A DNA stretch of 64,000 nucleotides from Burkholderiales bacterium (GTDB taxonomy: Bacteria > Pseudomonadota > Gammaproteobacteria > Burkholderiales > Burkholderiaceae_C): the NCBI GenBank assembly GCA_016702555.1, contig JADJDV010000007.1:62001-126000 (forward strand), in the 5' to 3' direction. Shown here piece by piece: positions 24,321 to 33,430 of the stretch (position 1 is its first letter; every line of letters starts with the position of its first letter). The position numbers and the translations under genes are program-made. Below the pieces are notes generated by a model. That model saw nothing but the letters and a program-made list of their open reading frames with translations. It searched no databases and was not told the origin of the DNA.

Positions 24321-25277
24321 ATGAAACCCACCGTCATCAGCGCCGACGCCTTGTTCGAGGACCACCGGGCCATCCTGCGCTGGCAGTGGCTGGCGGGACT
24401 GGAGGCGTCGGAGCGCCGCTTCGACGAGGTGGCGATCCGCGAGGCGCGCTCGGCCGCCGACCTGGTCGGCTACCTGAACTACATTCACCCCTATCGCGTG
24501 CAGATCCTGGGGCCGCGCGAGGTGGCCTATCTCACCAACGCCTCCCCGGAGGACTGCGCACGTCGCATTGCCCGCATCGTCACGCTGGAGCCGCCGCTGC
24601 TGGTGCTGTGCGACGGGCAGGTGGCGCCCGACGCGCTGCTGTCGATGTGCGCCCGCGCGCGTATTCCGCTGTTCGCCACGCCGGAGTCGGCCGCCTTCGT
24701 CATCGACGTGCTGCGCGCCTACCTGTCCAAGCACTTTGCCGACCGCATCACCATGCACGGCGTGTTCATGGACATCCTGGGCCTGGGCGTGCTGATCACC
24801 GGTGAGTCGGGCCTGGGCAAGAGCGAGCTGGGGCTGGAGTTGATCTCGCGCGGCCACGGCCTGGTGGCCGATGACGCGGTCGATCTGTTCCGTATCAACC
24901 AGACCACCATCGAGGGCCGCTGCCCCGAGCTGCTGCAGAACCTGCTGGAGGTGCGCGGCATCGGCCTGCTCGACATCCGCGCCATCTTCGGCGAGACGGC
25001 GGTGCGCCGGCGCATGCGGCTGCGCCTGATCGTGCATCTGGTGCGGCGCGAGACCATGGAGCGCGAGCATGAGCGCCTGCCCTACGAGCCGCTGGCGCAG
25101 GAGGTGCTGGGCGTGTCGATCCAGAAGGCCATCATCCAGGTGGTGGCCGGTCGTAACATTGCCGTGCTGGTGGAGGCGGCGGTGCGCAACCACATCCTGC
25201 AGCTGCGCGGCATCGACACCTACCAGGAGTTCGTCGAGCGCCACCGGCGCGCGATGGAGCGGGGCGGTATCGATTGA
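24321..25277 (+). CDS. hprK: HPr kinase/phosphorylase
   Basis: The 318-residue enzyme phosphorylates or dephosphorylates serine of HPr. It shows the P-loop GESGLGKSELGLEL, the catalytic VADDAVDLFRIN, and the signature ARGIGLL-type stretch (EVRGIGLLDIRAIFG). The length matches betaproteobacterial HprK. It follows ptsN, as expected for this group's truncated regulatory PTS. Confidence 0.94.
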   Translation: MKPTVISADALFEDHRAILRWQWLAGLEASERRFDEVAIREARSAADLVGYLNYIHPYRVQILGPREVAYLTNASPEDCARRIARIVTLEPPLLVLCDGQVAPDALLSMCARARIPLFATPESAAFVIDVLRAYLSKHFADRITMHGVFMDILGLGVLITGESGLGKSELGLELISRGHGLVADDAVDLFRINQTTIEGRCPELLQNLLEVRGIGLLDIRAIFGETAVRRRMRLRLIVHLVRRETMEREHERLPYEPLAQEVLGVSIQKAIIQVVAGRNIAVLVEAAVRNHILQLRGIDTYQEFVERHRRAMERGGID

Positions 25278-25304
25278 TTTTCCCGCTGGCCGCAGGCGCG
25301 CAAA

Positions 25305-25736
25305 TCAGGTGCCCCGATGGGGGCAGTCGCGCTTGATGCAATGCGCGTACAGGCTGAGCGCGTGGTCGGCGATCTCGAAGCCCTTGGCCTTGGCGACGGC
25401 GTGCTGCTGCTTCTCGATCTCGGGGTTGAAGAACTCCTCGACATGGCCGCAATCCAGGCACACCAGGTGGTCGTGATGCTGGTCGTCGCGCAGCTCGTAG
25501 ACGGCGCGGCCGGCCTCGAAATGGTTGCGACTCAGGATGCCGGCCTGCTCGAACTGCGTCAGCACCCGGTACACGGTCGCCAGGCCGATGTCCGAGCGCT
25601 CGGCCAACAGCACGCGAAAGACGTCTTCCGCCGTCATGTGGCGTTGCTCGGCGGTCTGGAAGATCTGCAGGATCTTCAGCCGCGGCGCCGTCGCCTTCAG
25701 GCCGGTGCTTTTGAGTTCCTCGATGTTGCTGTCCAT
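25305..25736 (-). CDS. fur: Ferric uptake regulator Fur
   Basis: The 143-residue Fe2+-dependent repressor has a winged helix at the N-terminus (LKATAPRLKILQIFQ, then DIGLATVYRVLTQFEQAGIL) and a metal site in DDQHHDHLVCLDCGHVEEF. A second Cys pair is near the C-terminus. Longer upstream frames are unlikely because the chosen start matches the usual MDSNIEELK. It is divergent from bamE, a conserved pairing. Confidence 0.95.
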   Translation of the reverse strand: MDSNIEELKSTGLKATAPRLKILQIFQTAEQRHMTAEDVFRVLLAERSDIGLATVYRVLTQFEQAGILSRNHFEAGRAVYELRDDQHHDHLVCLDCGHVEEFFNPEIEKQQHAVAKAKGFEIADHALSLYAHCIKRDCPHRGT

Positions 25737-25812
25737 GCGTGTGCGTCGTGGCGGCGCCGGCCAAGGGGCGCCGCTACAATGTCTGGCTCCTATTGTGCAT
25801 GAGCCGCCGTCC

Positions 25813-26385
25813 ATGTCCGTCTCTCCTCGAACCCATGTCCGCGTGATCCGCTGGGTCATGCCGGCCGTGCTGGCCGTCGGCCTGGTCGCCTGCGGCAGCT
25901 TCGAGCAGGCGACGCGCGGCATGGCCGACGCCATCACCTTCTACAAGCCCGAGGTGGTGCAGGGCAACTTCGTCTCCAGCGAACAGGTGGCGGCGCTGCG
26001 GCCGGGCATGACGCGTCTGCAGGTGCGCGACCTCCTGGGGACGCCGCTGATGGCCAGCCTGTTCCACGGCGACCGCTGGGACTACGTGTTCACCATGAAG
26101 CGCCAGGGCGTCGAGCCGCAGCACTACCGCCTGAGCGTGTTCTTCCAGGGCGATGCGCTGGAGCGCTTCGAGGGCGACACCATGCCGACCGAGAGCGAGT
26201 TCGTGCAGCGCATCAGCCGCGACCGCAAGGTCAAGGTGCCGGTGCTTGAGGCCACGCCGGAGCAGCTGGCCAAGTTTGCGTCCGCTGGCGCCGACGGGCC
26301 CGCGGATGCTGCGCCGAACACGACTGGTGCGCCCGCCGGGCCGCCGCCCGCCGGCAGCTACCCGCCGCTGGAGCCCGCGCGTTGA
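25813..26385 (+). CDS. bamE: Outer-membrane assembly lipoprotein BamE
   Basis: This 190-residue lipoprotein of the BAM complex helps fold outer-membrane beta-barrels. The signal peptide ends in the lipobox LVAC before GSF. The SmpA/OmlA domain includes LRPGMTRLQVRDLLGTPL and WDYVFTMKRQG. The C-terminus is extended by a Pro/Ala-rich tail. A GTG seven codons upstream is an alternative start. It is divergent from fur, and dapB is 49 bases downstream. Confidence 0.93.
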   Translation: MSVSPRTHVRVIRWVMPAVLAVGLVACGSFEQATRGMADAITFYKPEVVQGNFVSSEQVAALRPGMTRLQVRDLLGTPLMASLFHGDRWDYVFTMKRQGVEPQHYRLSVFFQGDALERFEGDTMPTESEFVQRISRDRKVKVPVLEATPEQLAKFASAGADGPADAAPNTTGAPAGPPPAGSYPPLEPAR

Positions 26386-26434
26386 CGCCAGCGCGTGTGC
26401 TGGCCGGGCCGGCCGATCGTTGCCAGGAGTTCCG

Positions 26435-27253
26435 ATGACTGCTTCCACCACTTCCTGCCGCGTCGCGGTTGCCGGCGCCACCGGCCGCATGGGCCAGATG
26501 CTCATCGAGGCCGTGCGCGCCACGGGCGACTGTCGGCTGACCGGCGCGCTCGACCGGGCCGACAGCCCGGCCTTGGGCCAGGACGCCGGCGCCTTCGCGG
26601 GCTGGGCCAGCGGTGTGCCGGTGACGGCCGACCTGGCCGCCGGCCTCGCCGAGGCGCAGGTGCTGATCGACTTCACCCGTCCCGAAGCCACGATGGCGCA
26701 CCTGGCCGCCTGTCGCGCTCGCGGCGTGGCGTTGGTGATCGGCACCACCGGCTTCAGCGAGGCGCAAAAGGCTGAGATCGCCGCCGCCGCTGAACACACA
26801 GCCATCGTCATGGCGCCCAACATGAGCGTGGGCGTCAACGTCACCTTCAAGCTGCTGGAGATGGCCGCCAGGGCGCTGTCGACGGGCTACGACATCGAGG
26901 TGATCGAGGCGCATCACCGCCACAAGGTCGATGCGCCCAGCGGCACCGCGCTGAAAATGGGCGAGGTGCTGGCCGGCGCCCTGGGGCGCGACCTGAACGA
27001 TTGCGCCGTGTACGAGCGCCACGGCCACACCGGCGAGCGCGATCCTTCCACCATCGGTTTCGCCACCATCCGCGGCGGCGACATCGTGGGCGACCACACG
27101 GTGCTGTTCGCCGGCACCGGCGAGCGCATCGAGATTTCGCACAAGGCCGGCAGCCGCGCCGGCTATACGCAGGGCAGCCTGCGCGCAGTGCGTTTCCTGG
27201 CCGGCAAGCCGAACGGCCTGTACGACATGTTCGATGTGCTCGGACTGCGTTGA
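26435..27253 (+). CDS. dapB: 4-hydroxy-tetrahydrodipicolinate reductase
   Basis: The 272-residue enzyme acts in lysine/diaminopimelate synthesis, using NAD(P)H. It has the Rossmann loop VAGATGRMGQML, GTTGFSEAQK and the catalytic EAHHRHKVDAPSGTALKMGE. AGGAGT upstream supports the start. It lies downstream of bamE and 22 bases before exbB, likely in one transcript. Confidence 0.95.
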   Translation: MTASTTSCRVAVAGATGRMGQMLIEAVRATGDCRLTGALDRADSPALGQDAGAFAGWASGVPVTADLAAGLAEAQVLIDFTRPEATMAHLAACRARGVALVIGTTGFSEAQKAEIAAAAEHTAIVMAPNMSVGVNVTFKLLEMAARALSTGYDIEVIEAHHRHKVDAPSGTALKMGEVLAGALGRDLNDCAVYERHGHTGERDPSTIGFATIRGGDIVGDHTVLFAGTGERIEISHKAGSRAGYTQGSLRAVRFLAGKPNGLYDMFDVLGLR

Positions 27254-27275
27254 TTCAAGAACCCTCCATTTTCCT

Positions 27276-27923
27276 ATGAACCTGCAACACGTTTTCATGC
27301 AGAGCGACACCGTCGGCAAGTCGGTGGCGATCCTGCTGCTGCTGATGTCCATCGCCAGCTGGGTGGTGATTTTGTGGAAGGCCTGGACGCTGCGCCGCGC
27401 CGCCGGCGAAGTGACGCGCGGCATCGCCGCCTTCTGGCAGGCGCCGACGCTGGCCGAGGGCGCCACGCGCGTCGGCGCGGTCGACCGCGACGGCCTGGTG
27501 CCGGCGCTGATCCAGTCGACCCAGCTGCCCACGGGCGGCACGCTGGCGGCCGCCGGCGAGCGCACGCATCAGCTCACGCGCGGGCTGCGCGACGCGCTGC
27601 ACGACATTGCCGGGCGGCTGCAATTCGGCCAGGTGCTGCTGGCCACCACCGGCGCCACGGCGCCCTTCATCGGCCTGCTGGGCACGGTGTGGGGCATCTA
27701 CCACGCGCTGATCAACATCGCCGGCTCGGGGCAGATCAGCATCGAGCGCGTGGCTGGCCCGGTCGGCGAGGCGCTGATCATGACCGCCGCCGGCCTGGCG
27801 GTGGCGATTCCGGCCGTGCTGGCCTACAACTGGTTCGGCCGCCGCATCGGGCGCATCGAGGCGGAGCTGGAAGGCTTCGCCAGCGACTTGCGCGATCTGA
27901 TGGGACGCATGCATGACAAATGA
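27276..27923 (+). CDS. exbB: ExbB/TolQ-family proton channel subunit
   Basis: The 215-residue inner-membrane protein has three transmembrane helices and the MotA/TolQ/ExbB segment ATTGATAPFIGLLGTVWGIY. It works with ExbD to power TonB-dependent uptake or a Tol-like system. Placement directly before exbD supports the former; the choice between ExbB and TolQ is not certain. Its stop codon lies in the first units of a heptanucleotide repeat. Confidence 0.88.
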   Translation: MNLQHVFMQSDTVGKSVAILLLLMSIASWVVILWKAWTLRRAAGEVTRGIAAFWQAPTLAEGATRVGAVDRDGLVPALIQSTQLPTGGTLAAAGERTHQLTRGLRDALHDIAGRLQFGQVLLATTGATAPFIGLLGTVWGIYHALINIAGSGQISIERVAGPVGEALIMTAAGLAVAIPAVLAYNWFGRRIGRIEAELEGFASDLRDLMGRMHDK

Positions 27924-27966
27924 CAAATGACAAATGACGAATGACGAATGACGAATGACGAATGAC
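27913..27966 (+). repeat. Heptanucleotide tandem repeat between exbB and exbD
   Basis: Three ATGACAA units are followed by four ATGACGA units and a partial unit, spanning the exbB stop codon. Downstream, AAGTCATTTGTCATC (27997-) and AAAGTCATTGGTCATC (28028-) are inverted versions of the unit, so the mRNA can fold. Each unit contains an ATG, so starts occur in all three frames. Seven-base units change frame when the number varies. Confidence 0.85.
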
Positions 27967-28056
27967 CGCGCGGTTGTGCCGCGGCGATGACAGGCAAGTC
28001 ATTTGTCATCGAGTCGCGCGAGCGGCAAAGTCATTGGTCATCAGGAGCAACCCGAT

Positions 28057-28566
28057 ATGGCATTTGGACGACTCGAACGCAACCAGAGCGCGGAGCCCAT
28101 GAGCGACATCAACGTCACGCCGATGGTGGACGTGATGCTGGTGCTGGTGGTGATCTTCATCATCACGGCGCCGCTGCTGGCCAGCTCGATCCGGCTCGAC
28201 CTGCCCAAGACCGACGCCGCCAAGCCGGGCGATCCGCCCAAGTTCGTCACCGTGGTGGTGGACAAGGCCGGCCAGGCCTTCTTCAATGATCGGCCGGTCA
28301 CGCAGACCGAACTGGGCGGCGAGCTGCTGCAGGCCGCGCGCGAGAACCCCGAGACCGAGGTGCAATTGCGCGCCGACCAGGGCGTGCCCTATGGCCGTGT
28401 GGTCGAGGTGATGGGCGAGGCGCACAAGGCCGGCCTGAACCGCATCGGCTTCGTCGCCGAGGCGCCGGCCGGCGGCGCGGCATCCGAGTCGGCACCCGCG
28501 GTGCCCGCAGGCGCCGCCCCCGTCGCCCCCGTCGCCCCGCCGCCCGCGCCCGCCGCCTCCAGCTGA
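28057..28566 (+). CDS. exbD: ExbD/TolR-family biopolymer transport protein
   Basis: The 169-residue protein has one N-terminal helix with the proton-relay aspartate (INVTPMVDVMLVLVVIFIIT) and a periplasmic domain, plus an Ala/Pro-rich C-terminal tail. CAGGAGC upstream of ATG 28057 fits the start. It pairs with exbB, from which it is separated by 133 bases of repeated sequence. Confidence 0.9.
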   Translation: MAFGRLERNQSAEPMSDINVTPMVDVMLVLVVIFIITAPLLASSIRLDLPKTDAAKPGDPPKFVTVVVDKAGQAFFNDRPVTQTELGGELLQAARENPETEVQLRADQGVPYGRVVEVMGEAHKAGLNRIGFVAEAPAGGAASESAPAVPAGAAPVAPVAPPPAPAASS

Positions 28567-28647
28567 GGCACGGCCGCCGCGCTGGCGCGGCCCAACGGCA
28601 CGCCGCGCGGCACTTGGTGCGGCGGCGGCGCCCTACAATTTGCCCAT

Positions 28648-31317
28648 ATGCAAGAACGATATCAGCACCTCGAGGTGGAGCAGTCGGCGCAGGCCGATTG
28701 GCAGGCCGGCGATGTCTACCGCGTCACCGAGGACGCCGGCAAGCCCAAGTACTACGCCTGTTCCATGTTGCCGTATCCGAGCGGCCGGCTGCACATGGGC
28801 CACGTGCGCAACTACACCATCAACGACATGCTGGCGCGCCAGCTGCGCATGAAGGGCTTCAACGTGCTGATGCCCATGGGCTGGGACGCCTTCGGCCTGC
28901 CGGCCGAGAACGCCGCGCTGAAAAACGGCGTGCCGCCCGCCAAGTGGACCAACGAGAACATCGCCACCATGAAGGGCCAGATGCAGGCCATGGGCCTGGC
29001 CATCGACTGGAGCCGCGAGGTCTCCAGCTGCGACCCCGCCTACTACAAGTGGAACCAGTGGCTGTTCCTGAAGATGCTGGAAAAAGGCATCGCCTACCGC
29101 AAGACCCAGGTGGTCAACTGGGACCCGGTGGACATGACCGTGCTGGCCAACGAGCAGGTCATCGACGGCCGCGGCTGGCGCACCGGCGCGCTGGTGGAAA
29201 AGAAAGAGATCCCCGGCTACTACCTGAAGATCACCGACTACGCGCAAGAGCTGCTCGACCACGTGCAGATCGGCAACCCCAAGGCGACGCTCGCCGGCTG
29301 GCCCGACCGCGTGCGCCTGATGCAGGAGAACTGGATCGGCAAGAGCGAGGGCGTGCGCTTTGCCTTCACGCACGACATCCGGGGTGACGACGGCCGGCTG
29401 ATCCAGGGCGGCCACATGTACGTGTTCACCACGCGCGCCGACACCATCATGGGCGTCACCTTCTGCGCCGTCGCGCCCGAGCACCCGCTGGCCACGCAAG
29501 CCGCCAAGGGCAACCCTGAGCTGGCCGCCTTCATCGAGAAGTGCAAGCAGGGCGGCACCACCGAGGCCGAGCTGGCCGCCAAGGACAAGGAGGGCATGCC
29601 CACGGGCCTCACCGTGACGCACCCGCTGACCGGCGAGGCCGTGCCGCTGTGGGTGGGCAACTACGTGCTGATGAGCTATGGCGACGGTGCCGTGATGGGC
29701 GTGCCCGCGCACGACGAACGCGACTTCGCCTTCGCGCTCAAGTACGGGCTGCCGATTCAGCAGGTGGTGCACGTCGATGGCCAGGACTACAACTACACCC
29801 AGTGGCAGGACTGGTACGCCGACAAGGCGGCGGGCGTGACCGTCAATTCCGACAACTTCAGTGGCATGGCCTACCAGGAAGCGGTGGACGCCGTCGCCCG
29901 CGCGCTGGCCGAGCAAGGCCTGGGCGAGAAAAAGACCACCTGGCGCCTGCGCGACTGGGGCATCAGCCGCCAGCGCTACTGGGGCACGCCGATCCCCATG
30001 ATCCACTGCGCCGCCTGCGGCACGGTGCCGGTGCCCGAAAAGGATTTGCCGGTGGTGTTGCCGCAGGATCTGGTGCCCGACGGCAGCGGCAACCCGCTGA
30101 ACAAGTGCGAAGCCTTCCTGGCCTGCGCCTGCCCGCAATGCGGCCAGCCGGCACGGCGCGAGACCGACACCATGGACACCTTCGTGGACAGTTCCTGGTA
30201 CTTCATGCGCTACTGCGACCCGACCAACGAGCAGGCCATGGTGGCGGGCGGCACGCAGTACTGGATGCCGATGGACCAGTACATCGGCGGCATCGAGCAC
30301 GCCATCCTGCACCTGCTGTACGCGCGCTTCTGGACCAAGGTGATGCGCGACCTGGGATTGGTGAAGATCGATGAGCCCTTCACCCGACTGCTGACGCAGG
30401 GCATGGTGCTGAACCACATCTTCTTCGAGCGCGGCGCCAAGGGCGAGAAGATCTACCACCCGCCCGACACCGTGACGCAGGTGCTCGACGCCGATGGCCA
30501 CCTGGTCGCTGGCAAGCTGGCCGATGGCACCCCGCTCGAATACGGCGGCATCGGCAAGATGGGCAAGAGCGAACGCAACGGCGTCGATCCGCAGGATCTG
30601 ATCGAGAAGTACGGCGCCGACACCGCGCGCCTGTACACCATGTTCACCTCGCCGCCCGAGCTGACGCTGGAGTGGAACGACGCGGCTGTGGAGGGCAGCT
30701 ACCGCTTCCTGCGCCGGGTGTGGAACTTCGGCATCAAAGTGAAGGCTATTGAAAATGCAGCGGCTTGCGCTTTGCTGGCGGACGTTGCGGCCCAGAATGG
30801 CCTTGAATTCGGCAAGGGCGCCAAGGCGCTGCGGCACGAGATCCACACCGTGCTCGGCCAGGTCGACTACGACTACCAGCGCCTGCAATACAACACCGTG
30901 GTGTCGGGCGCGATGAAGATGCTGAACGCGCTCGAAGCCTTCAAGGGCGATGGCTCGCGCGGCGACAACGCGGCGCTGGCCGAGGGCTTCTCCAAGCTGC
31001 TGCGCGTGCTCTACCCGGTCACCCCGCACATCACCCACGTGCTGTGGCAAATGCTGGGCTTCGCCGCCGTGCAGGGCGAGCTGCTCGACGCGCCCTGGCC
31101 CACGGTGGACCCCGAAGCGCTGAAGCAGGACGAGGTCGAGCTGGTGCTGCAAATCAACGGCAAGCTGCGCGGCGCCGTGCTGGTGCCGGCGGGCGCCGGC
31201 AAGGACGAGATCGAGGCCGCCGCGCTGGCCAGCGACGCTTTCCTGAAGCACGGTGGCGGCACGGTCAGGAAGGTGGTGGTGGTGCCGGGCCGGCTGGTCA
31301 ACGTGGTGGTGGCATGA
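28648..31317 (+). CDS. leuS: Leucyl-tRNA synthetase
   Basis: The 889-residue class I synthetase has the HIGH box as YPSGRLHMGHVRNY, the CP1 editing domain (FTTRADTIMGVTF), DSSWYFMRY, and KMGKSERNG in place of the KMSKS loop. The serine-to-glycine change in the KMSKS motif looks like a lineage variant. An unusual Ala-rich stretch near 30742-30800 lies in the anticodon-domain region, where lengths vary. It starts a run with lptE and holA. Confidence 0.96.
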   Translation: MQERYQHLEVEQSAQADWQAGDVYRVTEDAGKPKYYACSMLPYPSGRLHMGHVRNYTINDMLARQLRMKGFNVLMPMGWDAFGLPAENAALKNGVPPAKWTNENIATMKGQMQAMGLAIDWSREVSSCDPAYYKWNQWLFLKMLEKGIAYRKTQVVNWDPVDMTVLANEQVIDGRGWRTGALVEKKEIPGYYLKITDYAQELLDHVQIGNPKATLAGWPDRVRLMQENWIGKSEGVRFAFTHDIRGDDGRLIQGGHMYVFTTRADTIMGVTFCAVAPEHPLATQAAKGNPELAAFIEKCKQGGTTEAELAAKDKEGMPTGLTVTHPLTGEAVPLWVGNYVLMSYGDGAVMGVPAHDERDFAFALKYGLPIQQVVHVDGQDYNYTQWQDWYADKAAGVTVNSDNFSGMAYQEAVDAVARALAEQGLGEKKTTWRLRDWGISRQRYWGTPIPMIHCAACGTVPVPEKDLPVVLPQDLVPDGSGNPLNKCEAFLACACPQCGQPARRETDTMDTFVDSSWYFMRYCDPTNEQAMVAGGTQYWMPMDQYIGGIEHAILHLLYARFWTKVMRDLGLVKIDEPFTRLLTQGMVLNHIFFERGAKGEKIYHPPDTVTQVLDADGHLVAGKLADGTPLEYGGIGKMGKSERNGVDPQDLIEKYGADTARLYTMFTSPPELTLEWNDAAVEGSYRFLRRVWNFGIKVKAIENAAACALLADVAAQNGLEFGKGAKALRHEIHTVLGQVDYDYQRLQYNTVVSGAMKMLNALEAFKGDGSRGDNAALAEGFSKLLRVLYPVTPHITHVLWQMLGFAAVQGELLDAPWPTVDPEALKQDEVELVLQINGKLRGAVLVPAGAGKDEIEAAALASDAFLKHGGGTVRKVVVVPGRLVNVVVA

Positions 31318-31357
31318 CATGGCCGCTGCGCCGCAGCCGGCCGAACCAGGGGTACCG

Positions 31358-31858
31358 ATGCTGAGCCGGCGCCTGCTGCTGGCGCTGGCCGGCGCCCCCG
31401 TGCTGACGGCCTGCGGCTTCCAGTTGCGCCAGGCGCCGGAGTTCAGCTTTCGCCGCATCGCCCTGGCCATGCCGGCGACGACACTGGCGACCGAGCTGCG
31501 CCGGCAGTTGCAGGGTACGGGCCGGGTCGAGGTGCTGGCCGAGGTGGCGCAGGCAGCGGCTGGCGATGTGGTGCTGGAAAGCCCCGGTGAGCAGCGCGAG
31601 CGCACCGTGGTCAGCGTCACCGCCAGCGGCGAGGTGCGTGAGTTCCAGCTGCGCATCCGGCTGCGCTTTCGACTGCGCACGCCGGACGGGCGCGAACTGC
31701 TGCCGATGTCCGAGATCCTGCGCCAGATTGATCAGAGCTACAGCGAATCGGCGGCTCTGTCGAAAGAGCAGGAAACGCTGATGCTCTACCAGAACATGCA
31801 GAACGACATCGTCCAGCAGGTGCTGCGGCGGCTGGCCACCGTGCGCGCCGGCAGCTGA
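31358..31858 (+). CDS. lptE: LPS-assembly lipoprotein LptE
   Basis: The 166-residue lipoprotein forms the plug of the outer-membrane LPS translocon with LptD. The signal peptide ends in LTAC before GFQLRQ, and the FQLRIRLRFRLRT strand and YQNMQNDIVQQVLRRL helix fit LptE. Position between leuS and holA is a conserved arrangement. Confidence 0.93.
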   Translation: MLSRRLLLALAGAPVLTACGFQLRQAPEFSFRRIALAMPATTLATELRRQLQGTGRVEVLAEVAQAAAGDVVLESPGEQRERTVVSVTASGEVREFQLRIRLRFRLRTPDGRELLPMSEILRQIDQSYSESAALSKEQETLMLYQNMQNDIVQQVLRRLATVRAGS

Positions 31859-31860
31859 CC

Positions 31861-32925
31861 ATGCAGCTCGCGGCCGCCCAACTCGCCAGCCACCTGCAGC
31901 AAGGCCTGCGCCCGCTCTACACCCTGCACGGCGACGAGCCGCTGCTGGTGCAGGAGGCGGCCGACGCCATCCGCGCGGCGGCGCGCGAGCGCGGCCACAC
32001 CGAGCGCAGCGTGCACACGGTGGCCGGTGCGCATTTCGACTGGGGCGCGGTGCTGGCGGCGGGCAGCAGCCTGAGCCTGTTCGCCGACAAGCAGATCGTC
32101 GAGGTGCGCATCCCGTCCGGCAAGCCGGGCAAGGAAGGCAGCGCCGCGCTGCAGCAACTGGCGGCGGGCGCCGCCACCGACGAGGCCACGCTGACTCTGG
32201 TGCTGCTGCCGCGGCTCGACAAGCCAACCAGGTCGGGCGCCTGGTTCGCGGCGCTGGAAGGCGCCGGCGTCACGGTGCAGATCGATCCGGTCGAGCGCGC
32301 CGCGCTGCCGCAGTGGATCGCGCGCCGGCTGGCCGCACAGGGCCAGCGTGTGCAGGCGGGCGAGGCGGGGGCGCGTACGCTGGCCTTTTTTGCCGACCGG
32401 GTCGAGGGCAACTTGCTGGCGGCGCACCAGGAGATCAGCAAGCTCGGGCTGCTGCACCCGGCCGGCGAGTTGAGCCAGGAGCAGATCGAGGCCGCGGTGC
32501 TGAACGTGGCGCGCTACGACGCCTTCAAGCTGTCCGAGGCGATCCTGGGCGGCCAGCGCGCGCGCGTGCAGCGCATGCTGGATGGCCTGCGCGCCGAGGG
32601 CGAGGCCGAGGTGCGGGTGCATTGGGCACTGGCCGAGGAAATCCGTGCGCTCAAGCGCGTCAAGGACGCGGTCGCTGAGGGCCGGCCGCTGCCGGTGGCG
32701 CTGCGCGAGCAGCGCATCTGGGGCTTGCGCGAACGCCTGTTCGAGCGCGTGCTGCCGCGCCTGGGTGAGTTGCAACTGGCCAATCTGCTGCACGCGGCGC
32801 ACCAGGTCGACGGCATCGTCAAGGGCCTGCGCCATCCCGGCTGGCCGCAGGAGCCGTGGCAAGCGCTGCACCGGCTGGCGCAAAGCCTGTGCGGCGCCTG
32901 CGGCGAGGTGATGCCGCGTCGCTGA
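31861..32925 (+). CDS. holA: DNA polymerase III, delta subunit
   Basis: The 354-residue clamp-loader subunit opens the beta clamp. The N-terminus LYTLHGDEPLLVQEAADAIR and the middle LVLLPRLDKPTRSGAW match HolA. It begins two bases after lptE, consistent with co-transcription. Confidence 0.93.
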   Translation: MQLAAAQLASHLQQGLRPLYTLHGDEPLLVQEAADAIRAAARERGHTERSVHTVAGAHFDWGAVLAAGSSLSLFADKQIVEVRIPSGKPGKEGSAALQQLAAGAATDEATLTLVLLPRLDKPTRSGAWFAALEGAGVTVQIDPVERAALPQWIARRLAAQGQRVQAGEAGARTLAFFADRVEGNLLAAHQEISKLGLLHPAGELSQEQIEAAVLNVARYDAFKLSEAILGGQRARVQRMLDGLRAEGEAEVRVHWALAEEIRALKRVKDAVAEGRPLPVALREQRIWGLRERLFERVLPRLGELQLANLLHAAHQVDGIVKGLRHPGWPQEPWQALHRLAQSLCGACGEVMPRR

Positions 32926-33006
32926 GCCAGTGGTCTGGCGAATGCCGATGAGGCCGTGGCGGATGCGCGATCCGGCTGGCTTACCATGTCTTGAAGGAGC
33001 CACCTG

Positions 33007-33405
33007 ATGCCCAGTCGTTTCACCACTTGTCGCGGCGCATTTGTGCTGACCTTGCTTGTTGCGTTGGGGCTCGGCGGCTGCACCACTCCGCCGGAGTCGG
33101 CGTCGGTGGCCAGCCCGAGCACGTATGCCGTCATGCAGGTGTTCAAGCCGCGCGGCGCGGTGCAGTGTGGCGATCGTGGTGTCGCGCCCGAGGCGATGCA
33201 GGCTGAGTTGGAGCGTGCTGGCGCGCGCGTGGCCAGCGCCCGCTGCGCCAGCGACGGGCGCATGTATCCGGCCGTGTGCGGCGGTGCCACCGGCGAGATC
33301 AATCTGTTCGAGATCAACGCCGCCGATGCCGAGCGCGCCCGCAGCCTGGGCTTTGCGCCGCTCGCCGACTTGCGCGGTGAGGCCGAGCCCGTGCCCTGCC
33401 GCTGA
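33007..33405 (+). CDS. Small cysteine-containing putative lipoprotein
   Basis: The 132-residue protein has a signal peptide ending in the lipobox LGGC before TTPP. The mature part has four further cysteines: CGDRGV, ARCASDG, AVCGGATG and the C-terminal PCR. These could form disulfides in the periplasm. No domain is recognised. AAGGAGC precedes the start. Confidence 0.65.
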   Translation: MPSRFTTCRGAFVLTLLVALGLGGCTTPPESASVASPSTYAVMQVFKPRGAVQCGDRGVAPEAMQAELERAGARVASARCASDGRMYPAVCGGATGEINLFEINAADAERARSLGFAPLADLRGEAEPVPCR

Positions 33406-33430
33406 GGCGCTTATCTGGGAAAATCGGGGC

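Noticed and set aside
27987..28289. Open frame starting ahead of exbD
   Set aside because: It overlaps exbD out of frame; exbD has the proper ribosome site and family motif.
28633..31680. Antisense open frame of 1,015 codons opposite leuS, and similar giants (38212-41445, 47128-50484, 1546-3048)
   Set aside because: They are on the opposite strand of well-recognised genes, full of His/Arg/Gly runs, and lack any family motif. They come from the high GC third-position bias.
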